Assembly: GCF_033115175.1 (NCBI RefSeq) | Contig: NC_084835.1 | Span: forward strand, 24,819,858-24,883,857 | DNA: 64,000 bases | From: Lepus europaeus | Taxonomy: Eukaryota > Chordata > Mammalia > Lagomorpha > Leporidae | Direction of reading: 5' to 3' | In this document: positions 10,301 through 27,102 of the stretch, in pieces | How the letters are laid out: the number at the start of each line of letters is the position of its first letter | Numbering within the stretch: the first letter of the stretch is position 1 | Program-made: the position numbers and the translations under genes | The notes under the pieces: model-generated | The model's database searches: none | Told to the model about the DNA's origin: nothing | Seen by the model: only the letters and a program-made list of their open reading frames with translations

Positions 10301-12790
10301 GGACGTGGCCTCCGACCTTGGAATAGAGGCTGTGTCTCCCCTGTTCTCAGAGAAACATCTGCAAAGACCCGGCTCCCAGGAGGGGGCGTCTCCTCTCCTA
10401 ATGACTGCCCTGAGTTCACACAGGAACCCCAGGGCCACCACACTCACCCCCTCCCATCAAGCTCCCGAGGTCACCTTGCCAGCTAAACCCTGGGAGGGTG
10501 GCCCTTCAGAGCAGAGGGCGATCTGAGAAGCAGGCTGGCCCCTTGACGGGCTTCCCCCTACCAGGGCCTGGGAACTGGGAACCCTGCTCCCAGACAGGTC
10601 TCAGTCCCACCCACTGCTCCGCCCCTCCCATGGACCCTCTCAGAACTGAAGGCTCTAGGCCTGGGGCTTTCTCTGGGATGGGTGAGCCCGATTCATTCCT
10701 CGGTCCTCCCTGCATGCCTGCTGTGTGTTCCCTGGTACCCTCAGGGATGTGTGTGTGGGGTTGGGGCTGGGGGGCCGGTGTCCCTGGGGAGCACTGCCAA
10801 GAAGCTCTGGCAGGGCGGGGGGTGAGAGCGAGCACCAAGACAGACCCAGGCCCAGCTGGGATGCCACCCTGGTCACCTGCTGTGTCCCATCTGGGGCATC
10901 TCCACGCTTCTTCCCCTGTCTGCACATTGCTGCTCGCTTCTCAGCTTCCCTGGCCTGTGAAGGGTATGCTCCCGGTGATCACGTTTGTCCTCAAAGGCCA
11001 GGGTCCCCTGGGGCTCCCCAGATTTCTTCAGCCTGCCTAGGGGTGCAGCTGCACTTGGTAGGGGGGGTGTGCCCCCAACCTCTGGACACTCAGGCCCCGC
11101 CCTGCCTTCTCAAACATCCGGCCACAGATACGAAGATACAGAGACATGGTAGGCGCATGCATGTGCATGTGACACGGGAGTACACACACAGCCACCCCTT
11201 GTTTCCTGTGTGATGTCCTCCTCCTCCTCCCGGGCTGGACTCGCGGAGCCCGGGTAGGTTTGCCAGTGGGCGCTGGGCTCAGGACAGGGGCTGGGTCCTG
11301 CTTCTGAAAGGTGCACACAGCAAGGGCAGCCCGCTTGCCAGCATTTCTGTCTCCCCCACGGAGGTTTCCCCTGCATTCCAAAGGCGTCCCCAGTGTCTGC
11401 CTGCAGCAGGCTCCAAGGTGAAGCCTCACTTCATTAAACAAAGGGACTGCTTCCTTCGGAGGCGTCCATCCACATCCACCCTGGCGCGCCCCCTCTGCCA
11501 GCGCCGCAGCTGCCACCCCCAAGGCCTGCTCGCTCTTCACCAGGAAGGATCACTGATAGGATCAGACAGGTGTCAGACAAGGCAGCATTCCTAAAGGACC
11601 CTAACAGTCAACTGCAGGAGCCGGGGGCAAGTGGGCACCTCCATCCCACCCTGGGCCATGGGCTGGGGCAGTGAGGAGGGCACCAGTCAGCCACCAGCAG
11701 GACATGCAACAGGGCCCGTTCACCTCCATCTGCCCAGCTCCCACCCTTGGTGGAGGCTTCGGGACACGCTGGGGAGCTGGTTTCCTCAGGGCTGTGAGGA
11801 ACAGCTGTGGAGTGGGAGAAGGTGGGTGAGGGGATGAGGAGGGGACTATGGGGACACGAGAGATGAGAAAGCAGCCTGTCTGTCACCCAGGCAGGCCCAC
11901 CCATCAGGAGAGAAAAGGACAGGGATCTCCCCGGAGCCTCTGCCCAGCCCTGGTCCTTCGGGGCCAGCCTCGCTCCACAGGCCCTGTTTCTGCAGTTCCT
12001 TGAGACCCAGAGCCGAGGGGCTCTACAATCAGGCAGAACACACAGCCCGCCCACTGCTTCTCTCACCCCAGGCCCTTCAGGAATCCTCTGGTCTGCCAAG
12101 GGAAGGAGGCACCTTCCCAAGACCAAGGTCATCTGCACAAGGCCTGGCCTTGACCCATGTGGGTGACCCCTGGAGTACCTGCTGCTCAGCCTTACCTCAG
12201 GGCCTGTCCTGCAACTCCACCTCCAGCCCAGCCCTCCACTGTGGAACCGGGGCCTCGCCCCTTCTTCCCTCCCATCATGCTAGCCTGAATGCTCAGCTGT
12301 CTGGGGAAGGGGCACCTTTCAGTCCAGGCCGGTGGGACATTCACTGTGAAGACTGGGGCAGTCCTGGGAGAACCACAGGGTCACTCTGGGGTCACTCTTC
12401 CCCAACCCTTGTGAATGCTGCAGATGGCCTGTGTTCTGGGAAAGGCTGCGTTGTCTTGTTCCTTTGTGTATTTCAGATCCAGTTCCCTGAGGCACAAGAT
12501 CACCCCCGGCCCGGGGGCTCAAGTCCCCTCCTTCCTCGTCCCACAAGGCCCTGTCTGCTTGGCCAGGAAGTGGCAAGCCTGCTGACCCATTCCACAGTAA
12601 AGACATGAGGCCTCCAAGCAGTCTGGACCTCAGGCCAGAGGCACTTCCTCAGTTCCATCAGGGAAAGCTACTGGGCTGCCACCTCCCAGCTGCCCCTCCT
12701 CCACACCCCCACTGCCACCCCCTGCAGCCCTCTGGTCCCCCCTGGGGTTTCACACCCTGAGTGCCACAGGCTATACTCTCCTTGTGTAAA
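7350..12790. other. Unique intergenic sequence, no gene seen
   Basis: About 5.4 kb of GC-moderate sequence with very few recognisable repeats apart from a probable MIR near 9.2 kb. Open frames in it lack domains and splice support. It is the spacer downstream of C3orf18. Confidence 0.5.
9150..9265 (+). repeat. Probable MIR, plus orientation
   Basis: Contains 'cagctgtgtgaccccaggct', then 'ctctctgagccaccctgtgc', then a GGGGATTACATGAGAT block. This is the standard order of the MIR core and 3' part. Confidence 0.5.
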
Positions 12791-12805
12791 CATCTTAATT
12801 ACATC

Positions 12806-12811
12806 TTTAAT
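12806..12811 (-). terminator. Candidate C3orf18 poly(A) signal (ATTAAA)
   Basis: The plus strand TTTAAT gives ATTAAA on the minus strand, about 1.5 kb below the C3orf18 stop, in a locally AT-rich stretch. The predicted 3' UTR length is plausible for this gene. Other weak signals exist, so the exact cleavage site is uncertain. Confidence 0.35.
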
Positions 12812-14329
12812 GTTCTCACATAGAGATGCTGTGAGTTAAATTACAGCTTTGTGCATCCCAAATTACCCACAGCCCTCCAGTTAGTGCAAGTACCAAAGTA
12901 TTTATAGCATCTAGAGGAGGGAATAAATCCAGAACCTTCCCCATGGGGCCTCCTAGGCCCTCACCCCCTGACATGAGGTATTTGCCCAATGGAGGATCCA
13001 CACATGCCCTCCCCGGGGCACCCCTGATCAGCCAAAGACAGTGATGTGATGAGACCACTACGCATGCCTGCGTGCATATGCATAGCCAGTGTAGCCCTTG
13101 GGGTCTGTCTCTGCCCAGTGCCTTGCCCTTGGCATTGGTTCCCAGCCTTCAGGGCTTAGTGGGAGGCCAGATACAGAGGATCCTCTTCCTCAGTGCATCA
13201 GCACTGGGAGACTCTTTCCACAGATGGGGTGGAGGTGGAGAATTTAAACACAGACCAGATTTCTTCAGTCTTTGCAAGGAGCACCCCCCCCCCTTCAAGC
13301 AGTGAGAGCTGCCCCCACTACTCTGTGGCCGGCAACCACCACTGTCAAACCAAGTCTCCAACCCTAGGTCCTTAATGTAGTCCAGGACAAGAAGACAGAT
13401 GGAAGTGGATTGGCCTGCCTTCTGCAGCCCGCAAAGAAACAGAGTGGACAGCAGGACCTCACCTTGCTTCCCTCTCCCTATGGTCCCTGAACACTGAGGG
13501 CAGAGAAGGTGGCCTACCCCGAGGTCCCACTTCCTGGCGTGGGGGTGGGGTTGACTCACAGGTGGGGCCAGTGCAGTTTCCATGCTGCCCTGTGCTGGGA
13601 TGGGCACACATCTGCCTGAGAATGCACTCATGCACGTGCCTGGGTCCTTTCTGCAGACCTGGTGGGCTGTATCCTCCCCATCTGAACCCCTACTGCATTT
13701 TCCCTGAGCTCCCTCTGGGTCTGGTGAGCTGCTGGCTGTGGGAGTTGGGTGGCTGGGGCAGCTCAGGGCCACGCGGGTGGAATGGGCAGCCCTGCTCCTG
13801 ACATCCTGCCTTTTGTGCAGTTTCAGCTCCATCCCCAGGCCTCTCCCAGTCTGTCACAGATGCTGGCCCTGGGACCCACGCGGCTGCCTCTCCCCACCCC
13901 AGAGAAGGCTCCAGATTTTAAAGCACAAGTCTTTCCCTGATACTGGGGAACCTCCACCTCCAATTTCTCCCACCTCCTCTCTCACCCATGTCTCCCCTCC
14001 ATTTCCTCCACGACAGAGAAGCAGACCTGGATATAAGCAGCCTGGACATGAGAAGAGAAAGCCAGCAGTGCCTCATAACCTTCCTGGCTCGAGGGAGGCC
14101 CTCCATGCCAGGGCCCGCAGGGCAGGAGAGGTCCGTGGCCAGATTCCCAGCCTGGCCAGAGCCTTGGAGATTCAGCAGGTGGGTCTGTAGAGCAGCTGGG
14201 GCCTGGTCTGGCCCTTTCCTGACTTGGCAGGGCAGGTCCTGAGAACAGATCTTGACAATCAGCGAGCAGGCAGCCCTATGGGCACCATGGTGGGCGTCTG
14301 TCAGAGTTCCAGGCCTGTCCCCAGGCCAC
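12806..14329 (-). other. C3orf18: C3orf18 3' UTR (predicted extent)
   Basis: Continuous with the last coding exon, without an obvious intron. The low-GC stretch at about 12780-12910 differs from the surrounding DNA and would be the distal end of the UTR. The left boundary is inferred from the ATTAAA hexamer only. Confidence 0.4.
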
Positions 14330-19302
<4,973 letters not shown>

Positions 19303-19724
19303 CTGGAAAGAAAAGAATAAAAATATGTGAGGCTAAGGACGGGGCCTGGTGGTGAGAGGAAGTCCCTCTAGCCCGGAAGCTCCTGGGGGAGATAAAGGTT
19401 CAAGGGCAGGGGTGTGGATACATTCAGAGGCCATCAGGACACAAGCTGGATACAGTGGCAGTTCCTGTGAGGATCTAGGCACAGGGAAATGAAGCCTTGC
19501 CACCCCTGTTTGTAGGGAAGGAGATCCCAGTGATCATACCTGGAAGATACAAAAGGGAGTGGGGAAGTTTGAAAGAGAAAGTCCCTCCCCTGTGTAATAA
19601 GTCCCCCACTCCCACCTCCTGACTCCCTGCCCCCCACAACCCTCATCCTGCTTAGGGAAAAAAAAATGCTGCAGAATTTTTTCCTTTCCTGGAGGGAAAC
19701 ACTTGCCTGAGACTCAGGCCAGCC

Positions 19725-19860
19725 TGTCTTTGAATTCCAGCTCAGGTACCTAACGGAATGGCCCAAGGCAAGTCACTCCGCCCCCGCCTCTCCGGGTCCC
19801 AGTTTTCCCATCTAAGGTGGGGTTATTGGGATAGTGGGAGCAGCCCACAGGATCACAGAA
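19725..19860 (+). repeat. MIR, plus orientation
   Basis: Reads 'tttgaattccagctcagg', then 'ggcaagtcactccgc', then 'cccagttttcccatctaag'. This is the standard MIR core-to-3' order. It lies in the C3orf18 5' intron. Confidence 0.55.
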
Positions 19861-20399
19861 GCACAAATGTGGGAATGAACGGCTTCCTAGAAAAGACTTG
19901 GCTCAGCACAAGCCCTCTCCCTAGTGAGCGCCCAATGTTAGATCTGCTCCCAGGCCAACCCAGTTAGAGAAGGGGGAGTCACAGGAGTCTCTGGGCCCAG
20001 TGCACTGTGTGGTCCTGGGGTGGAGAGGCTAAAGGTGGTCCTCCCACAGGGCTTCTCTGCAGGCTCCTGGGGTCATTCGAGCTCTGACCCCTTCCCCTGT
20101 GGGAAGCTGGGGGCTTCTAGGGACAAGAGAAAGGTAAAGGAAGTGCCTTCCTACTTTGAGGTGACTTCTCCTTCCCTGAGGGGTGGAGGGGTAAGACAGG
20201 GGTGGGAAGGGAACCTGGCTGAGCTACAGATGGACAGACCCACACAGTAGAGGGCTTCGCAGTTCATGGCTGCACACATACTGCACCCGTGCAGGTGCAT
20301 GAATGTGTGTGTGAGGCAGGTGCACACACATCCATGGTGGCAGGGCAGGCAGAGGGACCGGAGGTAGGTGTAGGCTCTCCCTCAGACTATGCTAGGTCA

Positions 20400-20500
20400 G
20401 GGGGCCCAGGTTCTTTCCTTGGCTCTGCCACTGACCCCAAGCATGACCTTGGGACAGACTCTTAACTCTTGCTCTGGGGCTCTACTGACTTGTCCACCCA
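20400..20500 (+). repeat. MIR fragment, plus orientation
   Basis: Includes 'ttggctctgccactgacccc' and 'catgaccttgggacagactc', the MIR core signature. Intronic to C3orf18. Confidence 0.5.
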
Positions 20501-21035
20501 AAGGAGCGAAGGAGCCCTGCTGACCACTCTCGGGGCCTGCGTGGGGGCCCGCAGGTGAAGGCAGGGAAAGTGGGGTGAAGGGGCTCGGCAGCGCGCCCTT
20601 TGAGAACCCGCATGCCTTTTTCCACCGGGTCCTGCAGTCCTCCCTGTCCCGATCCCCACGCCCGCCTCCGCGGCTCTGTGATGCCTCCATTTTTGCACAG
20701 AAGCAGCGACCTCAGCACTTACTTAATCCTCTCCGGGGCGCCGAGCTGTCAGAGAGTGTAAGGGTGGTGGTGACCGGCAGGAGGCCGGAGCGGGGCGAGG
20801 GGGAAACCCTCAGGTTCTGCAACCCTCAGGGCTGCAGGTACGACCTGAGGTCAGCGCTCGCGGCACGCTCCGAGCCGCGGGCCCGGGCCAGGTAGCCGCA
20901 GCTGCAGCGGGTAGCGCCGGCTTTTCCAGCCTGGACTGCGGTGGGCAGGGCCAGAGTGGGCAGGGCCTGAGCGCCCGGCGGGGGCGAGGCCGCGCGGAGC
21001 AGCCTCGGGGGAGCCCCGAAGCTCCAGCACCTCAC

Positions 21036-21070
21036 CTCCCGGCCGCTCCGCGCCCCCAGGCCTCGATTGG
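21036..21070 (-). other. C3orf18: Candidate C3orf18 noncoding first exon, donor end
   Basis: The minus strand reads GCGGCCGGGAG|GTGAGG, a near-perfect donor, with CCAAT boxes at or above 21064. The upstream limit of the exon is not determined. Confidence 0.35.
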
Positions 21071-21359
21071 CTACCAGGTCTAGAGCCCGCCCGGTATTGG
21101 CCCGCTAGCCTGTCGCTCGGCTCAGGCCCCGCCCCCAGCAGAAGCCGGGAGCGGGGAGGCTGGATTTTGGAGCTAGGACTCGGTTCCCCGAGACCACCTT
21201 TCGGCCCTGTGGCCCGCGCCAAGGTCGGGCGAGGAGCTGTGGGGGGCCAGGCCCTTCTCGGTCCAGGACTCGAGCCCCCGACCAGCCTGCGCTCCCCCTG
21301 CGCCGCGCAGACTCGCGCTCCCAAAACGCAGGCGAGGTCTTCCAGCCTAGGCTGAACTC

Positions 21360-21500
21360 TGGCCCGGCCCTCTGCTGACTCTGTAACCTTGGGCAAGCTC
21401 CCTGGCCTCCGCTTCCTACCGTGGTGGCGGGTCTGGTGTGGGGCCCCTTGGCTAGAAATGGGGAGTCTTCAGTCCAGAGAGGTTAGGCACGGGGTGGTAT
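21360..21500 (+). repeat. Probable MIR, plus orientation
   Basis: 'ctgactctgtaaccttgggc' followed by 'aagctccctggcctccgctt' fits the MIR core. It lies within the CpG-rich promoter region. Confidence 0.4.
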
Positions 21501-21789
21501 TGTTATCTGGATGGTGTCATCTTTGGGCACCCCGACCCAGGCAGGCCGACATACAACCAACCCTTCACGATCGCTAACGTCCTTGGCGTGGTCATCTCAA
21601 CGGCGAAGTCCTCAGAGAGCCTTTAATCCGCAGGTTTGCAAAGGCACTTATGGGGTTGCCAGGTACAGGCGCCTCTCCGAGGCTTCCCTGGTCCGGGACG
21701 GAACGCGGAGAGCCACGTGTTTAATGGCAGTAAATAGTGTTCTAGTTAATGGTAGATTCTGGTGCTTGGCGGTGACAAGCCACGCTTTG

Positions 21790-21915
21790 TGGGACGCTGC
21801 CATGAATTTTATAAGAGCAGCAACTGAGGCCCGAGAGGACTGGGTACCTGGACAAGGCCTGGCGACGAGTCGCCAACTTTTAGGATTCGAACTCAGGTCT
21901 TCGGCATTCGGTTTC
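21790..21915 (-). repeat. Probable MIR, minus orientation
   Basis: 'gcaactgaggcccgagagga', 'aggcctggcgacgagtcgcc' and 'aggattcgaactcaggtctt' follow the reverse-complement MIR order. Confidence 0.5.
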
Positions 21916-22379
21916 CAGTTCCCTGCTCCAAATCCTAATCGGAAGTGAGCGGGTTAAAACCCGCCCCCAACTCGGGAACCCTGCGCACTGCTGGGTCTGT
22001 CGCACCGGCTACGCTAGGCCACGCCCCCGACGTCGCGTCCAGGCCCCGGATCGCCGGTCCGTCGGTGACACGCCCCCGTTCCGGCCAGCTCTGGGGTTCC
22101 GCCGACACGCTTCCCCAGTCAGGTAGCTAAATCCCTTCTCCTTGCACCCAGCGCAGGCTGGACCAGGTCTTTGCTGTGTTACGCATTCCTAGGCCCCTAA
22201 AAAGCACCCCACACTCATCCCTGTAGTTTTCGGCTTATGGGTTTACGGGTATGGTGGGCGTGGAGTTCACAGCCTTCCCACCCTCCGCTGGGGTCTGGGG
22301 AGGGGGCGGAGCGGGGGAGAACTCAGCAGCAGTAGGAACCCTGGAGCAGGGAAAACGGGTCTGCCCGAGCCCTTTCTCA

Positions 22380-22509
22380 GCTTCCCCGGCCCGGAAGCGG
22401 GGCTTATGAGGGAGCGCCCTGAAGACTACGCACTTCCGGGCGCTTATCTCCGGGCCGGATCTCCCGGGCGGGTTCTCCCGGCGGGTGGGTGGGGTAACCC
22501 CTTTGACAG
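22380..22509 (+). other. HEMK1: Candidate HEMK1 noncoding first exon
   Basis: A CpG-rich block with ETS-type motifs ends in CAG|GTATGC at 22509, a fair donor. The 5' limit is a guess from the ETS cluster. An alternative donor exists near 22121 (CAG|GTAGCT). Confidence 0.3.
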
Positions 22510-22618
22510 GTATGCGTTAGAGTTAGGGATTGGGATGGGGGCTCCTAGACTGCAGCACCCTTGAGACCTGTCTGGCCTCATCCTCCACAGTACAGAAGGG
22601 GAAGCAGCCTCGGAGAGG

Positions 22619-22632
22619 TGGGGGGGGGGGGG
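22619..22632. repeat. Poly(G) run
   Basis: Run of 14 or so G, possibly G-quadruplex-forming, downstream of the HEMK1 first-exon candidate. Confidence 0.85.
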
Positions 22633-22689
22633 CGACCTCTGAGTCAGTGGCGGTGCCGCACGCCGCCTCGGTTTCTCCCGGGGTAGCGC

Positions 22690-22860
22690 AGGGGTGTACA
22701 GCTCCGCGTCTGGAGTCAGGCGCACCCGGGTTCGTGTCCTGCCTGGGAAGGTTTCTGGCGGGGTGTCCGTAGGCACGTCGCTTCCCCTCTTGAGCCTTGC
22801 TGCCTCTGAGGATGTGCCGTTTGGCAGGCGCTGGGTAAATGCTGGTTTGGACCCTAGTCT
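22690..22860 (+). repeat. MIR, plus orientation, inside the CpG-rich region
   Basis: 'ctggagtcaggcgcacccgg', 'gttcgtgtcctgcctggg', 'aggcacgtcgcttcccctct' and 'tgagccttgctgcctctgag' follow the MIR consensus in order. CpG sites are unusually well kept for an old repeat. Confidence 0.6.
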
Positions 22861-23084
22861 CTCTGGAAGTAACAGGGACCACTGACTTTCAACCTTCAGT
22901 TAAACTTACTTGTGACACTTGGATTATAGCATTCTCAACTTTTTTAGCTGGCAGTTTATGCCGATGTTAGGTTAAGTTAAAGGGGAATTTCCAGCATCCA
23001 AACAGTGGCAGTTCATGCAAGTGTCTGAAGCAAAGCCCCCCAGAAAGGAGAGTCTCCTGTCTTTTGTAACATTAGTTTAATTAG

Positions 23085-23290
23085 CAATGTTGAGTCCCTG
23101 CTATGTGCCGAGCTGGTTTCCGGGCCCTTGATATTCCTACTTTGCAACATGGGGTTGGTGCTATTTCTGTTTCACGAATGAGGAAACAAATACAGCAATA
23201 ATGGTTTGCCCCAGGTCAAGGTCACTTACACTGGGTCAAATGCAGATCTATCCTACCTCCAAACCCATGCCCTGACCCACCGCCAGCCTC
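23085..23290 (-). repeat. MIR, minus orientation
   Basis: 'gagtccctgctatgtgccga', then 'tgaggaaacaaatacagc', then 'ccccaggtcaaggtcac': the reverse-complement MIR order. It lies in HEMK1 intron 1. Confidence 0.6.
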
Positions 23291-23614
23291 TTTTTCAGCA
23301 GGTATTGAACTAAGGTTCAGTCCTCTTCAACTGAAAACTTGGAGAAAACAGAACTGGCCAGGACAAGAAGAATCAAGCAGATGGGTGAGGATCTGCAAGG
23401 AGTCAAGAGGTGACAGAGCAGAAGCGTGCTTGTCCCACATGGCCCAAGTGCTCACCCGCTTCTCCCCTCCGTCCCTCCAGGTGGCAGGCGTGGCTGAGGA
23501 ACAAAGCCATTCTGGAGAGCCAGAGCCTGTGACCGCTCCATCTACCCCGCCGGGGCCAGGGGTCACTCTTAGTACTTACCTCAGCAGCTTCTAGCACCAG
23601 GGGGGTTTCAGAAC

Positions 23615-23875
23615 ATGGGGGCACTCAGGAAAGCCCTTTCCTGGGACGTGAAACTTTGGGGCCGAGTGCTGAGGCCCCTGCTGTCCTGCCAAGGCAGGAC
23701 GGGAGGCACCTGGGGCAGGACTTGCTGCTCACGGCAACCCCATCCGGCCTTAGCTGGGCTGTTGAGTGCCACAGGGCAGGTCAGCCACTGGACGGAGGTA
23801 TTTGAGAAGAGAGGCATCCCTGAGGCCCGGGAATCCAGCGAATACATCGTGGCCCACGTCCTTGGAGCCAAAACA
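23615..23875 (+). CDS. HEMK1: HEMK1 coding exon 1
   Basis: Encodes the basic presequence-like N-terminus and the start of the N-terminal helical domain ([19 protein letters not shown]). The donor is AAAACA|GTTAAG, weaker than consensus. The start is uncertain: the codon aligned to the human ATG is GTG at about 23648. The ATG at 23615 is in frame with no intervening stop, but whether it lies in the spliced mRNA depends on the acceptor used. Confidence 0.85.
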
Positions 23876-26800
23876 GTTAAGTGCAGTGTTGGTAGGAGGG
23901 CTTCACTATGTCCTTAGCTGAGATGGGTGGCATTTTCTGAAGGAATGTCAAATATTTATTCAACAAATGAGTCCAGTGTGTGTGTGCCAGGCACCAGGGG
24001 TTCAGGAATGGCCAAGGTGGCCAGAGCGGGGCCCGTGGGCATTGTCTGCATTCAGAACCTGGGTTGGGGCCTCTGGACCATGGGAGCCAGCAGCTCACCT
24101 TCTCTATGGGGATAGTTTCAGAGCCTGAAGCCAGTTCTTTGGACCCAGCCCCTGACACCTTGGCAACTACAGCGCATCCAGGAGCTGTGTAGCCACCGAT
24201 TGCAGAGGTGAGCATCCATGGGTCAGACCTGAGGGCTCTGCATGGGGGAGCAGAGGCCCAGCCTTCCCCAGCCCCTGCCAAATTCATGGTCAAGGAGGAG
24301 GATCACATCCAAGGGTTAGGGAGGTGTTGGGGTGACAAAGTCGCAAGAGGGGGGCCCAGCCTTGGCAGGGGTCTCAAGGCAGTGGGAATGTGGCCTTGCC
24401 AGACAACCTGTAGGCACAAATGGTATCCTGGTTCTGGCACTGATGACCACCCGGCTGCCCCTTCTGCAGGATGCCTGTGCAGTACATCCTTGGGGAGTGG
24501 GATTTTCAGGGACTCAATCTGAAGATGGCACCCCCAGTGTTCATCCCTCGGCCAGAGACAGAGGTGGGTGTGTCACCATGACGAGGCAGTGTGCTGCCTC
24601 AGATTTCCTCCAGGGGGCGCTGGGGCCACATGGGTGCAATTGTCCGAGCTGGTTGGGTTAGTGAGGCCAAGAGGACAGAGGACTCCTGTGGGGCCCCTTC
24701 ACTGTCCTCGTGTCCCAAGTCATGGTCCCACCCCAGGGCTGTGAGTAGCCCAGAGTCAAGTTGTGCCACCTCAGTGCTTAGCTTGTCCTTGGCATTTCCT
24801 CGGAACTATATTGGGGGACACCATGGGAAATAATCTCCCCCAGCAACATCTCAGGGGCGTGGGGAAGTGGCAAGGACTCCACGTGGACACCTGCAGGTTG
24901 GCTCTGAGTTGTGTGACCTTGGGCAGATCACTGCTCCTCTGTACCCAGATGATGAGGGGGTTGGGCCTACAGACCATGGACTCTGTGATTTGGTGGTCCT
25001 CTCAGGCCCACTGGTCAGATAATTGCCTGTGTTGGGTTTCAAATGATTAGCATTGGTGCTGTCCCGTGATGAGACACCCTGATCTTGGGAGAGGCCCTGT
25101 TGTGCCTTCCCCTGACCTTACAGAGGCAGAGCTGGGACCCAGAGAGAGTAGATTGAGGAGAGCATAGCCTGGTGGGCAGGCCAGAGGGTGTGATGTTCTG
25201 AGACAGGAACCCAGGCACACAAAACATTCCTGGGAGAAGCCAGGTCCAGTCCTCCTGGCCTCAGTTTCTGTCCCCCAGCCAGGAAACCGACGGCTCTCTG
25301 GCCATGGCATGCAGTTGGGAAGCTGGTTCTTCTCCTCACTGCCTGTGGTCAGGACAGGCACCGTAGGGAATCTGAGGCCTTGCTGAAGTCACAGGGCCAG
25401 CAAGGAAGGGAACATGAGAGCAGCACTTGGACTTCCTGCCTCCTGTGCGAGGCTGTGCCATTGAGGATTGGCACGATCTGGGGTACAGTGCAGACTCATA
25501 GCAGGATGTGGGCTGCCTCCTGCAGTCTGCTGGGTACCCACCCTGTGGCTTCCCCAAACGTGCAACCTCTAGCCAGGAAGTCGCTTGTCATCCCCTGAGA
25601 CTGCCAAGGGTCATGACGTGGGAAGGCACTTGTCAGGATGATTTTCGAGTTCCCCTCAGAACTGACCTTGCTTGCACCAGACATGTGTTCTGGGATTCTG
25701 AGTGTCGGGTGTGGGTTCCTAGCTCCCATGTGGCCCCCCCTTTCTTGGACATATCTGGGCCAGGAGAGCAGCTTTGCTGTGAGGAGTGGGTTGGGACAGG
25801 ACTGTGTTGCTGGGAGGCCAGGTCCTCACCTAACTGTACAGACATTTCTGAGAACTCGCCAGGCTTGCTGCAGTGTGAAGCCGCGTGGGGAGAGGGTGCG
25901 CTACCAAGAACTCAAGAGGACGTGGCCTGTGGCAAGAAGTGGGGAGATCGGGTGCAAGGGAGGGGTTGTGCTGCTGTGATCTCCCCATCCACTGTGAGGG
26001 AGTTTCTGATGATGGGTGCAGAAGTCTGATGCAGAGTTGCAGGTGGCACGTGGCTTGGAGCATGGAGGTTTTCCTGGGTTGAGAAGGCAGCTCGGCTCTG
26101 GCCTGCCAGTGTGTACAGCAGGAAACCCTAGGATGGGGTATGAGCCATTCTGGCGCAGCCTGGTGTGGAGAGGCTGTCAGGGTGGGGGTGGGGCCCAGGC
26201 CTTTATCTGTGATTGGTTTGGGGGAGACACCACCTTCTTGGGGTGCTTCTCCAGGATGTGATCCGGTCCGGGCTGACTTACTAAGGGATATGGAGTCCAG
26301 GGTTGGGCAGCGGCTCTAGGCAGAGCCAGCAACTGCCTGCTCCCCGCCTCCTTCTGGTACCTCTTTGTCCCTCCAGCCATCATATTCTTGGATTCTTCGC
26401 GTGTTCACCAGGAGGAGATACCTAGGACCTGTGACTAGCTTGGTTTTTAACTACCCGCAGAGGGCTTACCTGTAAGCTGGTGGGGGGCTCTTCATCGGGT
26501 GAGGGAAGAAGTTTCTAGACTTCCTGGGGGTCTTCACCCAGCCCTCCAGGTCCCACAATCAAGGTGAGCCTTGGCCGGCACCACGGCTCAGTAGGCTAAT
26601 CCTCCGCCTTGCGGCGCCGGCACACCGGGTTCTAGTCCCGGTCGGGGCACCGATCCTGTCCCGGTTGCCCCTCTTCCAGGCCAGCTCTCTGCTGTGGCCA
26701 GGGAGTGCAGTGGAGGATGGCCCAAGTGCTTGGGCCCTGCACCCCATGGGAGACCAGGAAGAAGCACCTGGCTCCTGCCATCGGAACAGCGCGGTGCGCT

Positions 26801-27102
26801 GGCTGCAGCGCGCCGGCCACAGCGGCCATTGGAGGGTGAACCAACGGCAAAAAGGAAGACCTTTCTCTCTGTCTCCCTCTACTGTCCACTCTGCCTGTCC
26901 AAAAAAAAAAAAAAAAAAAAAAAAAAAAGATGAGCCTCCTGTGGTCTGGAGTGAGAGGTCACAGGAGAAGCACCTGGCTCCTGGCTTCGGATCAGCACAA
27001 TGCGCCAGCTGCAACGGCCATTGGAGGGTGAACCAATGGCAAAAAGGAAGACCTTTCTCTCTGTCTCTCTCACTATCCACTCTGCCTGTCAAAAAAAAAA
27101 AA

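Larger units (their letters stand above)
20500..22760. promoter_or_regulatory. CpG-island promoter region shared by C3orf18 and HEMK1
   Basis: Dense CpG, GC boxes (GCCCCGCCC-type around 21086-21135) and inverted CCAAT boxes near 21064 and 21092, facing C3orf18. There are ETS-type sites near 22390 and 22433 (CCGGAAGC, ACTTCCGGG), facing HEMK1. Predicted first-exon donors point outward: minus-strand GAG|GTGAGG at 21036 and plus-strand CAG|GTATGC at 22509. The genes are divergent, so a shared bidirectional promoter region is the natural reading. Exact start sites are not visible. Confidence 0.7.
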
